Assembly: GCA_963975425.1 (NCBI GenBank)
Contig: CAXBGS010000001.1
Span: forward strand, 868,001 to 932,000
Direction: 5' to 3'
Source of the DNA: CAXBGS01 sp963975425
GTDB taxonomy: Bacteria > Planctomycetota > Planctomycetia > Pirellulales > Pirellulaceae
Length of the DNA stretch: 64,000 nt
The position numbers and the translations under genes were made by a program. The notes under the pieces were generated by a model. It ran no database searches. It worked only from the letters and a program-made list of their open reading frames with translations, and was not told where the DNA came from. Every line of letters starts with the position of its first letter. Position 1 is the first letter of the stretch. This document shows, one piece after another, positions 1-10,813 of this stretch.

Positions 1-93
1 TCGCACATCACTTTGCCGAGCGACTGCTTGACTGACCTATTGGCGACGGCACGTGGCACCGCGAGCGATCGGGTGAACGAACTGATGGATCGA

Positions 94-2322
94 CTATCCG
101 CGCCGGCTCATCACAATCAGCGGACAATCGGTCATCATCGCAATCTTGCGAGTGAAATCGCCGAATAATTTATTGTTGCGATCGATTCTCTGAACCCCCA
201 AGATGATCAGGCCGCACTGGCTAGCTCGTTCCGCGATCGCAGCAACGGCGTCATCGCTTTGCAAAACCTCGATTTCCGACTCACCGCGCATGTTATCGTG
301 CGCCAATCGAACGAGGTCACGGTTGGCGCGTCGCAACTGGGTGGCCGTGACATCCTTGCGCACGACTCGGACGAACGAAACGGGGCTCTCGATTTTGCGA
401 GACAGACTTCCCAGCAAGCGTGCCAACAAGTAATCGTGTCCGCCACGTCCTGCCACGGGAACCAACACACGTTTGACATCACTGAGGTGCCAGTTCGGTG
501 GCGCTCGCAGGATCACGACATCGACATCGATCTCACTGAGCAGTGACTCCATGGGGCTTCCGTGTCGGTCGTCGGCGATCTCACTGAGCCCCAACAACAT
601 TGACTCACAACGATGCAGCCTAGCGACGCGGGCGATTTCCCTCATCGGCTCGGCTGCCACGGTGGTCAGGGTTTCTGGTCGAATCCTCAGTCGTGATGCC
701 GCCGTGATCAATTCTCGCATCAATGTCTGAGACCGCTCCAGCGGCAACGGATCGTCCGACGGTTTCCAGTGCGACGGCGCGACGACGACCGACTGCAGCA
801 AGACACGGCCGACATTGGCGGGCACCAAGGAATCGGCCAGTTGTATCATCGCGCCGGCGTTATCCGGGTTCGCGATCGGAACCAACACCAGCGGCGTGTG
901 ACCTCGCAGGGTCAACAATTCCGGATCCACGGCAACGCTTGATGCATCGACCAACCTTGCGCGATGCGCAAACAAAGTCAAAAACAACAAACCGCCGATA
1001 CCCAACCAGATCACGGCAATACTTCCGGCTGCCGGCACAGCGATTCCCTGAAAAATCGCTAAGCCGATACAGGCCAGGGCACCGAACACGGGGACAAACG
1101 GAAACCAGGGCGTTTGAAAGGGGGGCGGGCGGAGCGAGCTGCGAGCGCGAACCAGAATGGTCAGCCAGTGGGCGATCGCAAACGTCATCAGAAAAATCAA
1201 GCTCGACGCCGCACCGGCCGCGGCCACGTCCGGCAGCAATCCGATCAAGATCACCACCAGCGTTGCCGTAACGCAGACCGAGATGACCGGTACACCACTG
1301 CGCTGCGCGGTCTTGCTAAGCGGCGACGGCAACGTCCGATCGCGCGACATCGCCCAGGCGATTCTTGAAGCGGCGAACACGTTCGCTTGCAGCGCCGTCA
1401 GCATCGATAACAATGCCGCCACGACGACCAACCAATAGCCAACCGGCCCAAGAAACCTGGATGCAGCGACCGCGACAATGCCTTCCGGATCAGACGCGGC
1501 TGCCTGCTGGATGGTTTGCCCGCTTTCGGTCCCCACCGTCGTGATGACGAACAACAACGGCAAATAGATCACCAGGGCGATCACCAGCGAAAGAACCATG
1601 GCGCGTGGAATCGTCTTCGCCGGCTGTTTGATCTCGCCGCCAACGGCCGCGATCAGGTCGAATCCTTGCAACGCGATAAAGCTGTATCCCATCGCCTGGA
1701 TCAGTCCGCGCCAGCCGTCATGAAAGAATGGCCGCAGCGTTGACACCGTCGTCTCGCCAGGCTGCTGCGAGAGCGCCCAAAGTCCACCCAAGATCAGGAT
1801 CATGAACACCACCACCTTGCTGATGTTTGCCCACTGTCCGTCGCTTGCGGCGCGGCGGGCGAGTCCGAAGGTGACACACGCGGTGGTCGCAACGGCAAAG
1901 GCCGGTTTCGCCCAATCCGATGCCAACCATGTGGGCGCCGTCTGACCGGATGCGACACACAAGTCGTTCACCATCACCACGGCAAAGTGGGCAAACCCCA
2001 ATGCGTACAAGACGGCCGCGACAATCGAAGCGAACCAGACGACCCAGCCGACGGTAAAAGCCGCTTCGACCGACAACACTTTACGGCTGAATGTGTACGT
2101 CCCGCCGGACTCGGGAAACTTCGAAGCCATTTCGGCAAAGCTGAGCGCCGTCAGCAGGGCAATGAACCCGTTGAGTGCGAACGCCAAAATCGCGGCCGGC
2201 CCGGTCGACGCAAATGCGGCACCGGCGAGCGCCAGGATTCCGCCACCGACAATCGCGCCAACGCCGACTCCCGTGGCACCGGCCAATCCAAGTGTTCGAT
2301 TTTGATTATCGTCCGTGGTCAT
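94..2322 (-). CDS. APC-family permease with C-terminal tandem Usp domains
   Basis: Predicted inner-membrane amino-acid/amine permease (742 aa). Residues about 10-450 hold roughly twelve hydrophobic segments, opening with the Gly-rich first helix (GVGVGAIVGGG) typical of APC transporters. Residues about 475-742 are soluble and read as two universal-stress-protein-like domains, each beginning with a hydrophobic beta strand (PLVLVPIAN and VKRVLVPVAG). APC-Usp fusions are known; the Usp part is thought to sense nucleotide or energy state, but substrate and regulation cannot be read here. The ATG at 2322 precedes the Gly-rich helix directly. It is transcribed divergently from the LOG gene. Base pairs 1-93 downstream show no recognisable gene. 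Confidence 0.88.
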   Translation of the reverse strand: MTTDDNQNRTLGLAGATGVGVGAIVGGGILALAGAAFASTGPAAILAFALNGFIALLTALSFAEMASKFPESGGTYTFSRKVLSVEAAFTVGWVVWFASIVAAVLYALGFAHFAVVMVNDLCVASGQTAPTWLASDWAKPAFAVATTACVTFGLARRAASDGQWANISKVVVFMILILGGLWALSQQPGETTVSTLRPFFHDGWRGLIQAMGYSFIALQGFDLIAAVGGEIKQPAKTIPRAMVLSLVIALVIYLPLLFVITTVGTESGQTIQQAAASDPEGIVAVAASRFLGPVGYWLVVVAALLSMLTALQANVFAASRIAWAMSRDRTLPSPLSKTAQRSGVPVISVCVTATLVVILIGLLPDVAAAGAASSLIFLMTFAIAHWLTILVRARSSLRPPPFQTPWFPFVPVFGALACIGLAIFQGIAVPAAGSIAVIWLGIGGLLFLTLFAHRARLVDASSVAVDPELLTLRGHTPLVLVPIANPDNAGAMIQLADSLVPANVGRVLLQSVVVAPSHWKPSDDPLPLERSQTLMRELITAASRLRIRPETLTTVAAEPMREIARVARLHRCESMLLGLSEIADDRHGSPMESLLSEIDVDVVILRAPPNWHLSDVKRVLVPVAGRGGHDYLLARLLGSLSRKIESPVSFVRVVRKDVTATQLRRANRDLVRLAHDNMRGESEIEVLQSDDAVAAIAERASQCGLIILGVQRIDRNNKLFGDFTRKIAMMTDCPLIVMSRRG

Positions 2323-2626
2323 CGTCTCGATTGTCTGTCACGCGAGGCAACCAGGCAATCCGTTGTCGACGTGCGCTCTAGCGCACTGATTTGTCATTGC
2401 ACGCCCAAACGAGTCATGCAAGTTTGTGCCAAAGCAACCATTTGGCGAGGCATATCGGAACGGCACACGAATTGTCTCGACCTAATTGCGGAATGGCACA
2501 TGCCGTCAAATGCACTCACAGCAGCGTGTCGGCGGCGCCGATACTCTTTGCAAAGTATCCCCAGACGCTTAGGATCGTGCACTTGATTGCACCGAAAGGC
2601 CCCTCAACCGGAAAGCATGTGCCGCG
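2323..2626. other. Divergent intergenic region
   Basis: About 300 bases between two divergently transcribed genes, so both promoters must lie here. I see no confident gene. There is a short hairpin (GTGCGC-TCTA-GCGCAC, 2371-2386) and an imperfect palindrome near 2539-2558 (GATACT...AGTATC). Short open frames here have no recognisable features. Confidence 0.5.
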
Positions 2627-3679
2627 ATGACCTCGGACGAATTGCCTGAAAAATTGCCCGTCGAAGCGATCGGTGAAGATGAGGACCAGCGTCCCACACC
2701 GGCCGACGAACCGATCACCACGGTTGATTCGCAGGACTTGTTGCAAGTCATGCGGCACACCATCGACCGGATGGAAAATGACAAGACGGCCCGAGGCGAC
2801 CTGAAGATCTTGTCGCGAACGCTGCGAGAACTTCGGTACGCATTCAAAGTCTTTCGCCCCTACCGTCGACGGCGCAAAGTCACCATCTTTGGATCGGCAC
2901 GGACCAAACCCGATCATCCCGAATACCAAGCGGCTGTCGAACTCGGCCGCAAAATGGCCGAACACGGCTGGATGGTCATCACCGGCGCCGGTGGCGGTAT
3001 CATGGAAGCCGGCCATCGAGGCGCCGGACGTGATGCGTCGATGGGCTTGAACATCATGCTGCCGTTCGAACAAAGCGCGAACCCGTACATCGAAGGTGAC
3101 CCAAAATTGGTCACCATGAAGTACTTCTTCACGCGCAAGCTGATGTTCGTCAAAGAGTGCAGCGGGATCATTTGTTTGCCAGGCGGATTCGGAACCTTAG
3201 ACGAAGCACTCGAAACGCTGACCCTGATGCAAACGGGCAAGCAAACGATGATCCCACTGGTGCTACTGGATCACCCCGGTGGCAGCTACTGGAGCGACTT
3301 GGGTAAGTTCATCGACAAACAATTGCGAGATGGCGGCACGATCAGTCCCGAAGACGTCAACCTTTACAAGATCACCAATTCTGTCGATGAAGCGATCGAA
3401 GAGACACTGAATTTCTATCGCGTCTATCACAGCATGCGTTACGTCAAAGATCGCTTGGTGTTTCGACTGAAGTCAAAACTGTCCGCTGCGAGATTAGCTC
3501 AATTGCAACTCGACTTCAGCGATATTTTGGTCGACGGCGAATATGTTCAAAGTGATGCGCTGCCGGAGGAAAGCGGTGAGCCGGATTTAGCGCATCTTCC
3601 GCGACTTGTGTTCCATTTCAACCAGCGATCGCTCGGCCGCTTGCGAATGTTGATCAATGCGATCAACGCGCCGGAGTAA
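2627..3679 (+). CDS. LOG-family (TIGR00730-type) Rossmann-fold protein
   Basis: LOG/lysine-decarboxylase-like family; characterised members are nucleoside 5'-monophosphate phosphoribohydrolases that release free bases such as cytokinins. The diagnostic PGGFGTLDE motif sits at residues 185-193, and the core shows VTIFGSAR (85-92) and the Gly-rich GAGGGIMEAG (120-129). At 350 aa it is longer than the usual ~190-220 aa LOG protein, carrying about 80 residues before and 80 after the core, which is common in the larger bacterial subfamily that also includes PpnN-like enzymes. It stands alone, divergent from the permease. The ATG at 2627 has no strong Shine-Dalgarno, so the start is only probable. 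Confidence 0.85.
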   Translation: MTSDELPEKLPVEAIGEDEDQRPTPADEPITTVDSQDLLQVMRHTIDRMENDKTARGDLKILSRTLRELRYAFKVFRPYRRRRKVTIFGSARTKPDHPEYQAAVELGRKMAEHGWMVITGAGGGIMEAGHRGAGRDASMGLNIMLPFEQSANPYIEGDPKLVTMKYFFTRKLMFVKECSGIICLPGGFGTLDEALETLTLMQTGKQTMIPLVLLDHPGGSYWSDLGKFIDKQLRDGGTISPEDVNLYKITNSVDEAIEETLNFYRVYHSMRYVKDRLVFRLKSKLSAARLAQLQLDFSDILVDGEYVQSDALPEESGEPDLAHLPRLVFHFNQRSLGRLRMLINAINAPE

Positions 3680-3686
3680 TACGAGA

Positions 3687-3729
3687 GTCCCAAGCAGGAT
3701 TCGATCTGCTGAGGCCCATCCTTTGGGAC
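3687..3729 (+). other. Possible 3' RNA structure after LOG gene
   Basis: Just after the LOG stop codon, GTCCCA (3687-3692) can pair with TGGGAC (3724-3729), enclosing an inner hairpin AGCAG/CTGCT (3693-3697 with 3706-3710). There is no T tract, so this is at best a weak transcript end or RNA-stability element. Confidence 0.25.
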
Positions 3730-3829
3730 AGCGTGCGGGCAAGCCGGTTCGTTGAGGTGTTTTCGACCGCAACGTGGGTGTGATGTGCGATACAATCGCG
3801 AATGGTTCGCACAATCATTCGAGGTCCTC

Positions 3830-4762
<933 letters not shown>

Positions 4763-4916
4763 CCGAAACCCTGCAAGGGTGGCCGAGCCAAAAGAGATGA
4801 GCGGTCCGGCGCCGGTCGTCGGCGGATACGATGATCCACCGGCAACTCGACGCCATTCCGCTCACGTTTTACAAAAAAGCTTGGTGGATCCAGACGTCGT
4901 CTGGATCGTCAAATCG

Positions 4917-6152
4917 CTACAGTTCTTCGGACAGAATTTCGCGATTTGCTCGCGTTCCCAGTCCGCCCCACAATCCGTAGGGGCTTTGCATTCCGGGGAC
5001 GCTTCTGGCATCGACGCTGCTGCTGTTGATACCACCGACACTCAGGTACAGCGTGACAAAGTTGCTGTTACCGGCTTCGATAGAATCGGTGATGAACTTG
5101 ACCGCACCGTCCGCCATCAGCACGTGTGCACCGCCTTGGTGACGACTGCCCGCGGTATGCGTTCCGGGCGACAAGACGTTACCGGAAACACAGTATTCAC
5201 GGTTGGGAGGCAAAATGGTGTTAAAGCCAGTGTAAACTGAACCGGCATGATGCCAACGGTAGCCACGGCGTTCTTCTGCGTTGGCAACCAGCGTTGCGGC
5301 GGGCGTCCAAAACTGAGGACGTTCGGCGTCTTTGTCGACCAAACAGAAACTGGGATCGTCGAAAACACCCATGGTGTTTCCGTTGGTAATGTTCGGCTGG
5401 GTACGAACGTCACGGTCACCCAGGTCGGTCACGATTTCACCGGCCATGATGGTGTTGGACTGGCCGTCAAGGATGTCGCGGAACGCCATCTTTTGACGCG
5501 GGGCAAAAATACCTCGGCAGGACTCACGTGCACGTTGAGCGTTTCCGCTGGTTTCGTCCCACATATTGGTCGTGCCGTTCCATCCGCGAAGGCCACGGTT
5601 GGTAAAGTGCATCGCGTCACCTAAACAGGCCGCATAGTTGGTTCGTCCGTGAGCCGGCAATCCGACTCCGGGGTCACTTGGGCAACGCAGGGTTGGCACT
5701 TCGGTCAACCAAGGCTGATACAGGTTGGTTGCGTGCGAAGCCAGCAACTTGTTAGGACTCGGTCCCATGGCTTGGAAGTACGGAGGCATGCCGTCGCCAT
5801 CGGGATCCAGCGGATTGCTGATTTGTTCCCACAAGGCTTGCTGTTCGAACATCGGCAGCAGAGCGACCAAGAAACTGAGCGATTCGCCGTTGTTACCGTT
5901 GGGCGGGTCGTTGTCCCAGTTCATGGTCAAGGATCGCGTCCCGGTGTACTGCTTAGGCAGCTGCGAGTAAGCCGAGTGATAGTTGTGGATGGCTAGACCG
6001 ATTTGCTTGAAGTTGTTGCTGCAACTCATGCGGCGCGCTGCCTCGCGAGCCGACTGGACGGCGGGCAACAGCAGGCCCACCAAGACGCCGATGATCGCGA
6101 TAACGACCAACAATTCGACCAAGGTGAAACCCAATCTGGCTTGCTTTCTCAT
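4917..6152 (-). CDS. DUF1559 (H-X-DG) prepilin-like protein
   Basis: Second DUF1559 protein, 411 aa, starting MRKQARLG-FTLVELLVV, a canonical short basic leader with Gly before the prepilin cleavage site, followed by the AVQSAREAARRMSCSNN block. The H-X-DG signature is RHQGGAHVLMADG near the C terminus. The start at 6152 is preferred over an upstream one at 6257 because of the leader and because AGAAAGA lies a few bases upstream. About 150 bases upstream and in the same direction is a small lipoprotein gene, a pairing seen often around DUF1559 genes in planctomycetes. Role unknown; a pseudopilin-like surface or periplasmic protein is the working inference. Confidence 0.9.
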   Translation of the reverse strand: MRKQARLGFTLVELLVVIAIIGVLVGLLLPAVQSAREAARRMSCSNNFKQIGLAIHNYHSAYSQLPKQYTGTRSLTMNWDNDPPNGNNGESLSFLVALLPMFEQQALWEQISNPLDPDGDGMPPYFQAMGPSPNKLLASHATNLYQPWLTEVPTLRCPSDPGVGLPAHGRTNYAACLGDAMHFTNRGLRGWNGTTNMWDETSGNAQRARESCRGIFAPRQKMAFRDILDGQSNTIMAGEIVTDLGDRDVRTQPNITNGNTMGVFDDPSFCLVDKDAERPQFWTPAATLVANAEERRGYRWHHAGSVYTGFNTILPPNREYCVSGNVLSPGTHTAGSRHQGGAHVLMADGAVKFITDSIEAGNSNFVTLYLSVGGINSSSVDARSVPGMQSPYGLWGGLGTRANREILSEEL

Positions 6153-6306
6153 GTACGTGTCTTTCTGAAAGAAAAGTGGTGTGGTTGCGACCGGTAAACG
6201 TGAAGGATTCGCCCGTCGCTCGGCGATGCAGAGTTCGCGGAATTCTCGGCCCGACAAACTCGGACTTCGGTGCCACCGCGGGGCACAAGGATTGGATGTT
6301 GTTCCG

Positions 6307-6495
6307 CTAATAGGTGTCGTCCATGGCGGATTCTTTAGCGTGGGACAGCTCGGGATGGTCCTGCAGGTACCGCATCAGATCGCTCTGTTCGGTGACGGCC
6401 GCAGGTCCACTGGACGGGCGTCCGCAGCCAACCGTCGTCATCAACATGGCGGCCATAAGCAACATCGTGAGAGGATGGAAAACCGCTTTTTTCAT
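6307..6495 (-). CDS. Small lipoprotein upstream of DUF1559 gene
   Basis: A 62-aa protein with a Lys-Lys start, a hydrophobic stretch and a lipobox-like TVGC, predicted to be lipidated at that Cys and left with a ~38-residue polar tail (DLMRYLQDHPELSHAKESA). The ATG at 6495 gives a perfect short lipoprotein leader and has GGAA eight bases upstream. It precedes the DUF1559 gene at 4917-6152 in the same direction, so the two are probably co-transcribed. Such short lipoproteins next to DUF1559 proteins recur in this phylum, but I know of no assigned function. Confidence 0.75.
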   Translation of the reverse strand: MKKAVFHPLTMLLMAAMLMTTVGCGRPSSGPAAVTEQSDLMRYLQDHPELSHAKESAMDDTY

Positions 6496-6918
6496 CGTCG
6501 TGTTCCGTCGGAAAGGGAAAATGATCGAGGACGAGCGCAGTCGTCGCCCACGAATCTTGGTGGCAGAAAGAAACAACGCAGTCGTCGCCCAGGGATGGGA
6601 CGCGCGTCAAAGAACAAGAGAAGTCCAGATGTGTCGCGGATCCGTTCGATCTCGCGTGGCTGCGGGGATGACTTCAAGAGAGGTCAGCTGGCCGCGGCAA
6701 AATAGGTGAGTGGTGACAGATGAAATCCCTGCATCGAATCACAGTTCTTCGAAATACAAAAATTTTCGAAAAGTTTTTTCGGGAGCGTCTTTCGGCGTCG
6801 TTGCGATGCGGCAAACTCGCCCGTCGATCATGCGCGATCCAGCACCATCGACGCATCTGCCTGGACGGTTCAAGACGCCCAGGCCATTCCCGGTAAACCG
6901 AAAGGCCCTGCCAACCCG

Positions 6919-8925
6919 CTAGTCGGATTTTGCCTCGCCCAGCCCGACGATTTCTAACAGTTTCAGGGCATTGGTCGTGGGCGAGACGCCCTGTCGCATG
7001 CGGTAGTCGAACGTCATTTGATCGTTGCCGTCGACACCCGGAACGATCGTTTCTCGGAAATGCACCGGGGTCGAAATCGACATCAACTCGGGCTCGTCGG
7101 CCAATTCCAGATCATGCGTGCTGATCGCCCCGATCGACCCGCTGTCCATCAGGTGCCGCAATACTTGGACGACCGCGATTTGCCGTTCGCGACTGTTGGT
7201 CCCCTGCAAAATTTCGTCCAGCAGGAACAGCAACACACGGTCCTTTTCGGTCGCCAAACGCCGGGCCTGGTCGACGACACTTTTCAACCGATGCAATTCC
7301 GCCATATAGAACGAAACGCCTTCGCTCAGGTTGTCGCTGACACGGATGCTGGTGCCCATTTCAATCGACGGCAGCTCGAACGCGGCCGCACAGACAGGGG
7401 CACCGGTACCGGCCAATGCAATGTTCAGTCCGATACTGCGCAGCATCGTGCTTTTGCCGCTCATGTTGCTGCCGGTAACCAGCAACAATGTTCCTGGCGG
7501 GCCGACACTGACGTCGTTGAGGACCCTCGCATCGTCGGCAAGCAACGGGTGCCCAATGGATGTTCCCTTAACGATGGCCTTTCCGCTGACGATGGGCTGA
7601 TCGACCGGGACGGGATGATCGGCTGATGCGTCCAGGATCCAAGTCGGGCTGGACCATTGAGGGTACTCATCACGAAGGGCCGCTAGCGACATCAACGATT
7701 CCAGCTCGCCGAGCGCCTGGAACCACCGGGCAACGTCTTTGCCATATTCGGCTTGCCACGACTCCAGGCGCTTGAGAACACGGACATCCCATAGCCCGAA
7801 CGCTTGCAGTGGCAGATACAACAAGAAGGTTCCCGCCGATTGACGCAGCGCACCTGCCGAAGCGACTCGCTGCAGCGCTTCCATCCCGACTTTGGCGCAT
7901 CGATCAGGCCCCGGTCGATCGTCTGCCAGCACGGCTTTTCGGATCCGGCTGAGACAGCCGTCTTGATCGGCTCCGTCGGATTCGTCCAACCACTGAGCCG
8001 AACTGAATAGTTCTTGATATCGAGAAACCGCTTGTCGATTGCTCATCGCGATCGAAAAAATCTGGTGTGCCGGCCCCAGCACCGCAGCGGTCAGCAGCAA
8101 ATTGATCGCAACCAAGGCGCCCAATACAGCCCCGGCCGACTTTAACATCGTCGCGGGCAGGAAACCGGCTACGATCCCCACCACAGCAAGCAGAGCGACA
8201 ACAGCAATCACGGCGGACAAATTTGCCCAGGTCGTCAGCCAGCCGCGCGAGGCGAGCCATGGCTTTTCACCGGCCCACTGGACGAACGATTGTGGATCAC
8301 CACTGCTGTCGCCGACTTGTCTGGCAAGGGTATAGAAACGCAGTCGCTTCTCACGCATCGGTGCCAGTGTCTCAATAGCGCGTCTGCGGTCGAGCGCCAC
8401 CTTGGCATCGGCCGGCTCGGTCAGCCAACCCGCCAGGGTCTGCACACCGGGAACGGTAGCCGCCATCGAAATCAAATGAAACAACGACGCCCGGCCCAAC
8501 AAATCCAAGTCGTCGGCAACGTCGCGTTGATGCGGTGGCAACTCGACCGAGGCCAAGATCGATGTCAGCTTTTTGGTCGCCAACTGGTCCCAGTCGCGTT
8601 CCAATCGCGCAATCAAGCGTTTGACAACACCCAATTGCCGTCCGAGTTCATCCAGTTTGTCCCGCAGCGGCTCGTTGGCGACGACGACCACCAAAAACGC
8701 GACCAGAATGGCGGACCCGATCCAAGTGGCCCAGGGGACGGCCTGTGAGAAATAACCGAGCAACCAGAACGCGATCGCGGCGAAAAACAACCCGACGCGA
8801 ACGGCGCCGAATTGACGATCACGCGCCTTCAGCCCAGCTTGCTCGGCCACGTTTGCGTCACGCAATTGTCGGTACCGAGCGAGTGCCTCTCTTGCATCTC
8901 CGACTGGCGAATTAGCAGGTTCCAA
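6919..8925 (-). CDS. Membrane-embedded MutS-like ATPase
   Basis: A 668-aa MutS homologue lacking the N-terminal mismatch-binding domain. The C-terminal half has the MutS ATPase: Walker A GSNMSGKST, Walker B with LLDEILQGTNSRER, and the ISTHD switch. Unlike canonical MutS it carries hydrophobic membrane segments: one pair near residues 45-95 and another pair near 225-280. The start is taken as TTG at 8925 because AAAGGA lies six bases upstream and eleven bases separate it from the stop of the preceding gene; an ATG at 9153 would overlap that gene by over 200 bases. It follows a polytopic membrane protein in the same direction, suggesting an operon. This is a known but functionally obscure branch of MutS-like proteins; classical mismatch repair is unlikely. 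Confidence 0.85.
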   Translation of the reverse strand: MEPANSPVGDAREALARYRQLRDANVAEQAGLKARDRQFGAVRVGLFFAAIAFWLLGYFSQAVPWATWIGSAILVAFLVVVVANEPLRDKLDELGRQLGVVKRLIARLERDWDQLATKKLTSILASVELPPHQRDVADDLDLLGRASLFHLISMAATVPGVQTLAGWLTEPADAKVALDRRRAIETLAPMREKRLRFYTLARQVGDSSGDPQSFVQWAGEKPWLASRGWLTTWANLSAVIAVVALLAVVGIVAGFLPATMLKSAGAVLGALVAINLLLTAAVLGPAHQIFSIAMSNRQAVSRYQELFSSAQWLDESDGADQDGCLSRIRKAVLADDRPGPDRCAKVGMEALQRVASAGALRQSAGTFLLYLPLQAFGLWDVRVLKRLESWQAEYGKDVARWFQALGELESLMSLAALRDEYPQWSSPTWILDASADHPVPVDQPIVSGKAIVKGTSIGHPLLADDARVLNDVSVGPPGTLLLVTGSNMSGKSTMLRSIGLNIALAGTGAPVCAAAFELPSIEMGTSIRVSDNLSEGVSFYMAELHRLKSVVDQARRLATEKDRVLLFLLDEILQGTNSRERQIAVVQVLRHLMDSGSIGAISTHDLELADEPELMSISTPVHFRETIVPGVDGNDQMTFDYRMRQGVSPTTNALKLLEIVGLGEAKSD

Positions 8926-8936
8926 ACGTTTTTCCT

Positions 8937-10595
8937 TTAGACGCTTTCCGTACTCGTGCGCGGCCCAGCGAGTCCATCGACCACCTTCAATGCGACACGA
9001 TCTTGCAGGTTGGGACGAAAGATCGTTAACAGCAACAGCGGCAAGAACCAGGCGATGTACAGCCCGCCGCCGTAACCGTGCCAAAACTGTGAAGCGACCA
9101 TCACGGCCGCCGATCCACTGATCAGCGTGCCCAGGTTCTTTGGCGAAGGCCAAGCGGCAAAAAACGAGCTCAAAATGACAAACGCAACAATCACGGGCAG
9201 TCGCATGATCGGGTCCCAGCCGAGTCCCCAGATCCCTTGCAATAACGAAGCGTCCTGCGTCGGTAAGAACAACCCGTACATCCGCCGCAAATGGGTTACC
9301 AGCGATTCACCACCTGACATCGACAACAGCACCGTCAGCAGCGCCAACATCGAAACCACGCCGACAGCAAATCGGCCGGATCCACGCCGCCAATAAAAAC
9401 TAAACCACAGCGGCAACAAGAACAGCGGATAGTACAACAGTCCGCCGGCCAGCCCAATGAAGACTCCGGCAAGGATCGGTTTTCGGTAGTTCAACACGGC
9501 CCACAACAGCAGCGCCGCCGGCAGCGCATGATCGACGCGACCGGTCATTTGCGCGGTGTAGGGCAACATCAGGTACAGCGTCGCGGCGCCAACACCGGCG
9601 CGTAAATTGCCAAAATGTCGATTGCCGATCAACACGATGCCGGTGACGATCGCCAAGTGCGCCAAGATCGCCATGATCTTGGCGATCGTCGCCAGTTGTT
9701 CTTGTGACGCGTTCATCTCGCCGATGTCGACCGGCCGACCGCCGCCCACCGCGTCGCTGACCGGACGCGTGGGAATTGCCGGCAACATGTTCATCAACGC
9801 ATAACCCGGTCCAAGTTCTGGCCCTTGAGTGACTTGGATCTTGGGCGTGCTGTTGACCACATTGGCCATCATGAACAGGAACAGGGAAATGCTAATAAAA
9901 TTCAATCCGCCGGTCGTCAAATTGGGATCCAACAACGGACGGCGGACCATCAGCGAATCGACCATCAATCGCACCAGAATCATCATCTGAACCAAGAACA
10001 GCGAGATGAATCCGTATCGCTGAATATCTTGGGAACTGTACGCGACCTCATCCGCCGAGTCGTCTTCGGAATCAACGTCTTCCAATTCAGGCATGCCCAA
10101 TTCCGCCCTTTGCAACTCCGCCTGATCCAACTCCGCCTGATCTGATTCAGCCTGTTCCGACGGGGTCAGTCCGGTGTCATCGCCAGGATCCACCAAGACA
10201 TCGGTATCAATGGTGTCATCGGATGCGCCGGCATCCGATGACGCCTGCACAAGCGTGAAAACGGGAACCGCGTCGGACAACGCACTGGATGCGTCGATGG
10301 CGACATCGACCGAAGTGGCCGATCGCTCGTCGAATCCGCGCTCGTCGAATTCATCGTCATTGATCGACGATTGCCGGGCGGCGATGGCCTGAGTTTCCAG
10401 TTCTCGCAACTCACGTTCGCGACCCTCATGCACGATCAACAGTCCAGGCGCAAGCAGAATCAGCAGAATCAAATCCAGATTCCGAACGCTCCAGAAACGA
10501 TGGAAAACAAAGTACAACCCAATCGTCAAGAACGACGATAGGTACACCCATGTCGTCGGATCCGGCCGCCTGTAATAGAGCAGTATCTCGCTCAT
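8937..10595 (-). CDS. Polytopic membrane protein with acidic insert
   Basis: A 552-aa protein I do not recognise by name. Two membrane segments lie at about residues 15-58; a long acidic, Ser/Asp-rich soluble insert follows (about 60-185) that contains four pentapeptide-like copies of x-Q-A-E-L; the rest has about eight or nine further hydrophobic segments, including PYTAQMTGRVDHALPAALLL, which recalls polyprenyl-sugar glycosyltransferase membrane cores but is not diagnostic. It ends eleven bases before the MutS-like gene and is probably co-transcribed with it. ATG at 10595 is preferred over a TTG nine bases upstream. Confidence 0.75.
   Translation of the reverse strand: MSEILLYYRRPDPTTWVYLSSFLTIGLYFVFHRFWSVRNLDLILLILLAPGLLIVHEGRERELRELETQAIAARQSSINDDEFDERGFDERSATSVDVAIDASSALSDAVPVFTLVQASSDAGASDDTIDTDVLVDPGDDTGLTPSEQAESDQAELDQAELQRAELGMPELEDVDSEDDSADEVAYSSQDIQRYGFISLFLVQMMILVRLMVDSLMVRRPLLDPNLTTGGLNFISISLFLFMMANVVNSTPKIQVTQGPELGPGYALMNMLPAIPTRPVSDAVGGGRPVDIGEMNASQEQLATIAKIMAILAHLAIVTGIVLIGNRHFGNLRAGVGAATLYLMLPYTAQMTGRVDHALPAALLLWAVLNYRKPILAGVFIGLAGGLLYYPLFLLPLWFSFYWRRGSGRFAVGVVSMLALLTVLLSMSGGESLVTHLRRMYGLFLPTQDASLLQGIWGLGWDPIMRLPVIVAFVILSSFFAAWPSPKNLGTLISGSAAVMVASQFWHGYGGGLYIAWFLPLLLLTIFRPNLQDRVALKVVDGLAGPRTSTESV
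10098..10157 (-). repeat. 15-bp in-frame tandem repeat (x-Q-A-E-L)
   Basis: Four 15-base units within the membrane-protein gene; the two central units (10113-10127 and 10128-10142) are identical and the flanking ones degenerate. They encode EQAES-DQAEL-DQAEL-QRAEL. Such in-frame minisatellites can vary in copy number. Confidence 0.85.
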
Positions 10596-10813
10596 CAATC
10601 CCAAGCGACGTCTTCGTGCCGCCCGCTATCTCATCAAGAAAAAGTGCAATCAGTTGAATAGGGATACAATCAATCGATCAGAATAAGCCGATCGGACTCG
10701 CATGAAAAGCACGACCTGTCGTCGAAAGTGTCATTCAGCGCCCGAAACCCAATCGTTAGGGTCATTCCTGACGGCATTTGTGCCCTTATGCGAATTCAAG
10801 CGAGAAAACTCAT

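Noticed and set aside
203..2305. Several + strand open frames opposite the permease gene
   Set aside because: They have no recognisable domain and lie entirely within a well-supported gene with clear membrane and Usp signals.
2516..3073. A 185-aa minus-strand frame opposite the LOG gene
   Set aside because: It overlaps the conserved LOG core; its sequence shows no motif and mirrors the codon bias of the real gene.
8937..9153. Longer ATG start for the MutS-like gene at 9153
   Set aside because: It would overlap the upstream gene by more than 200 bases, and the extra residues are only an alternative frame of that gene. TTG 8925 has a good ribosome-binding site.
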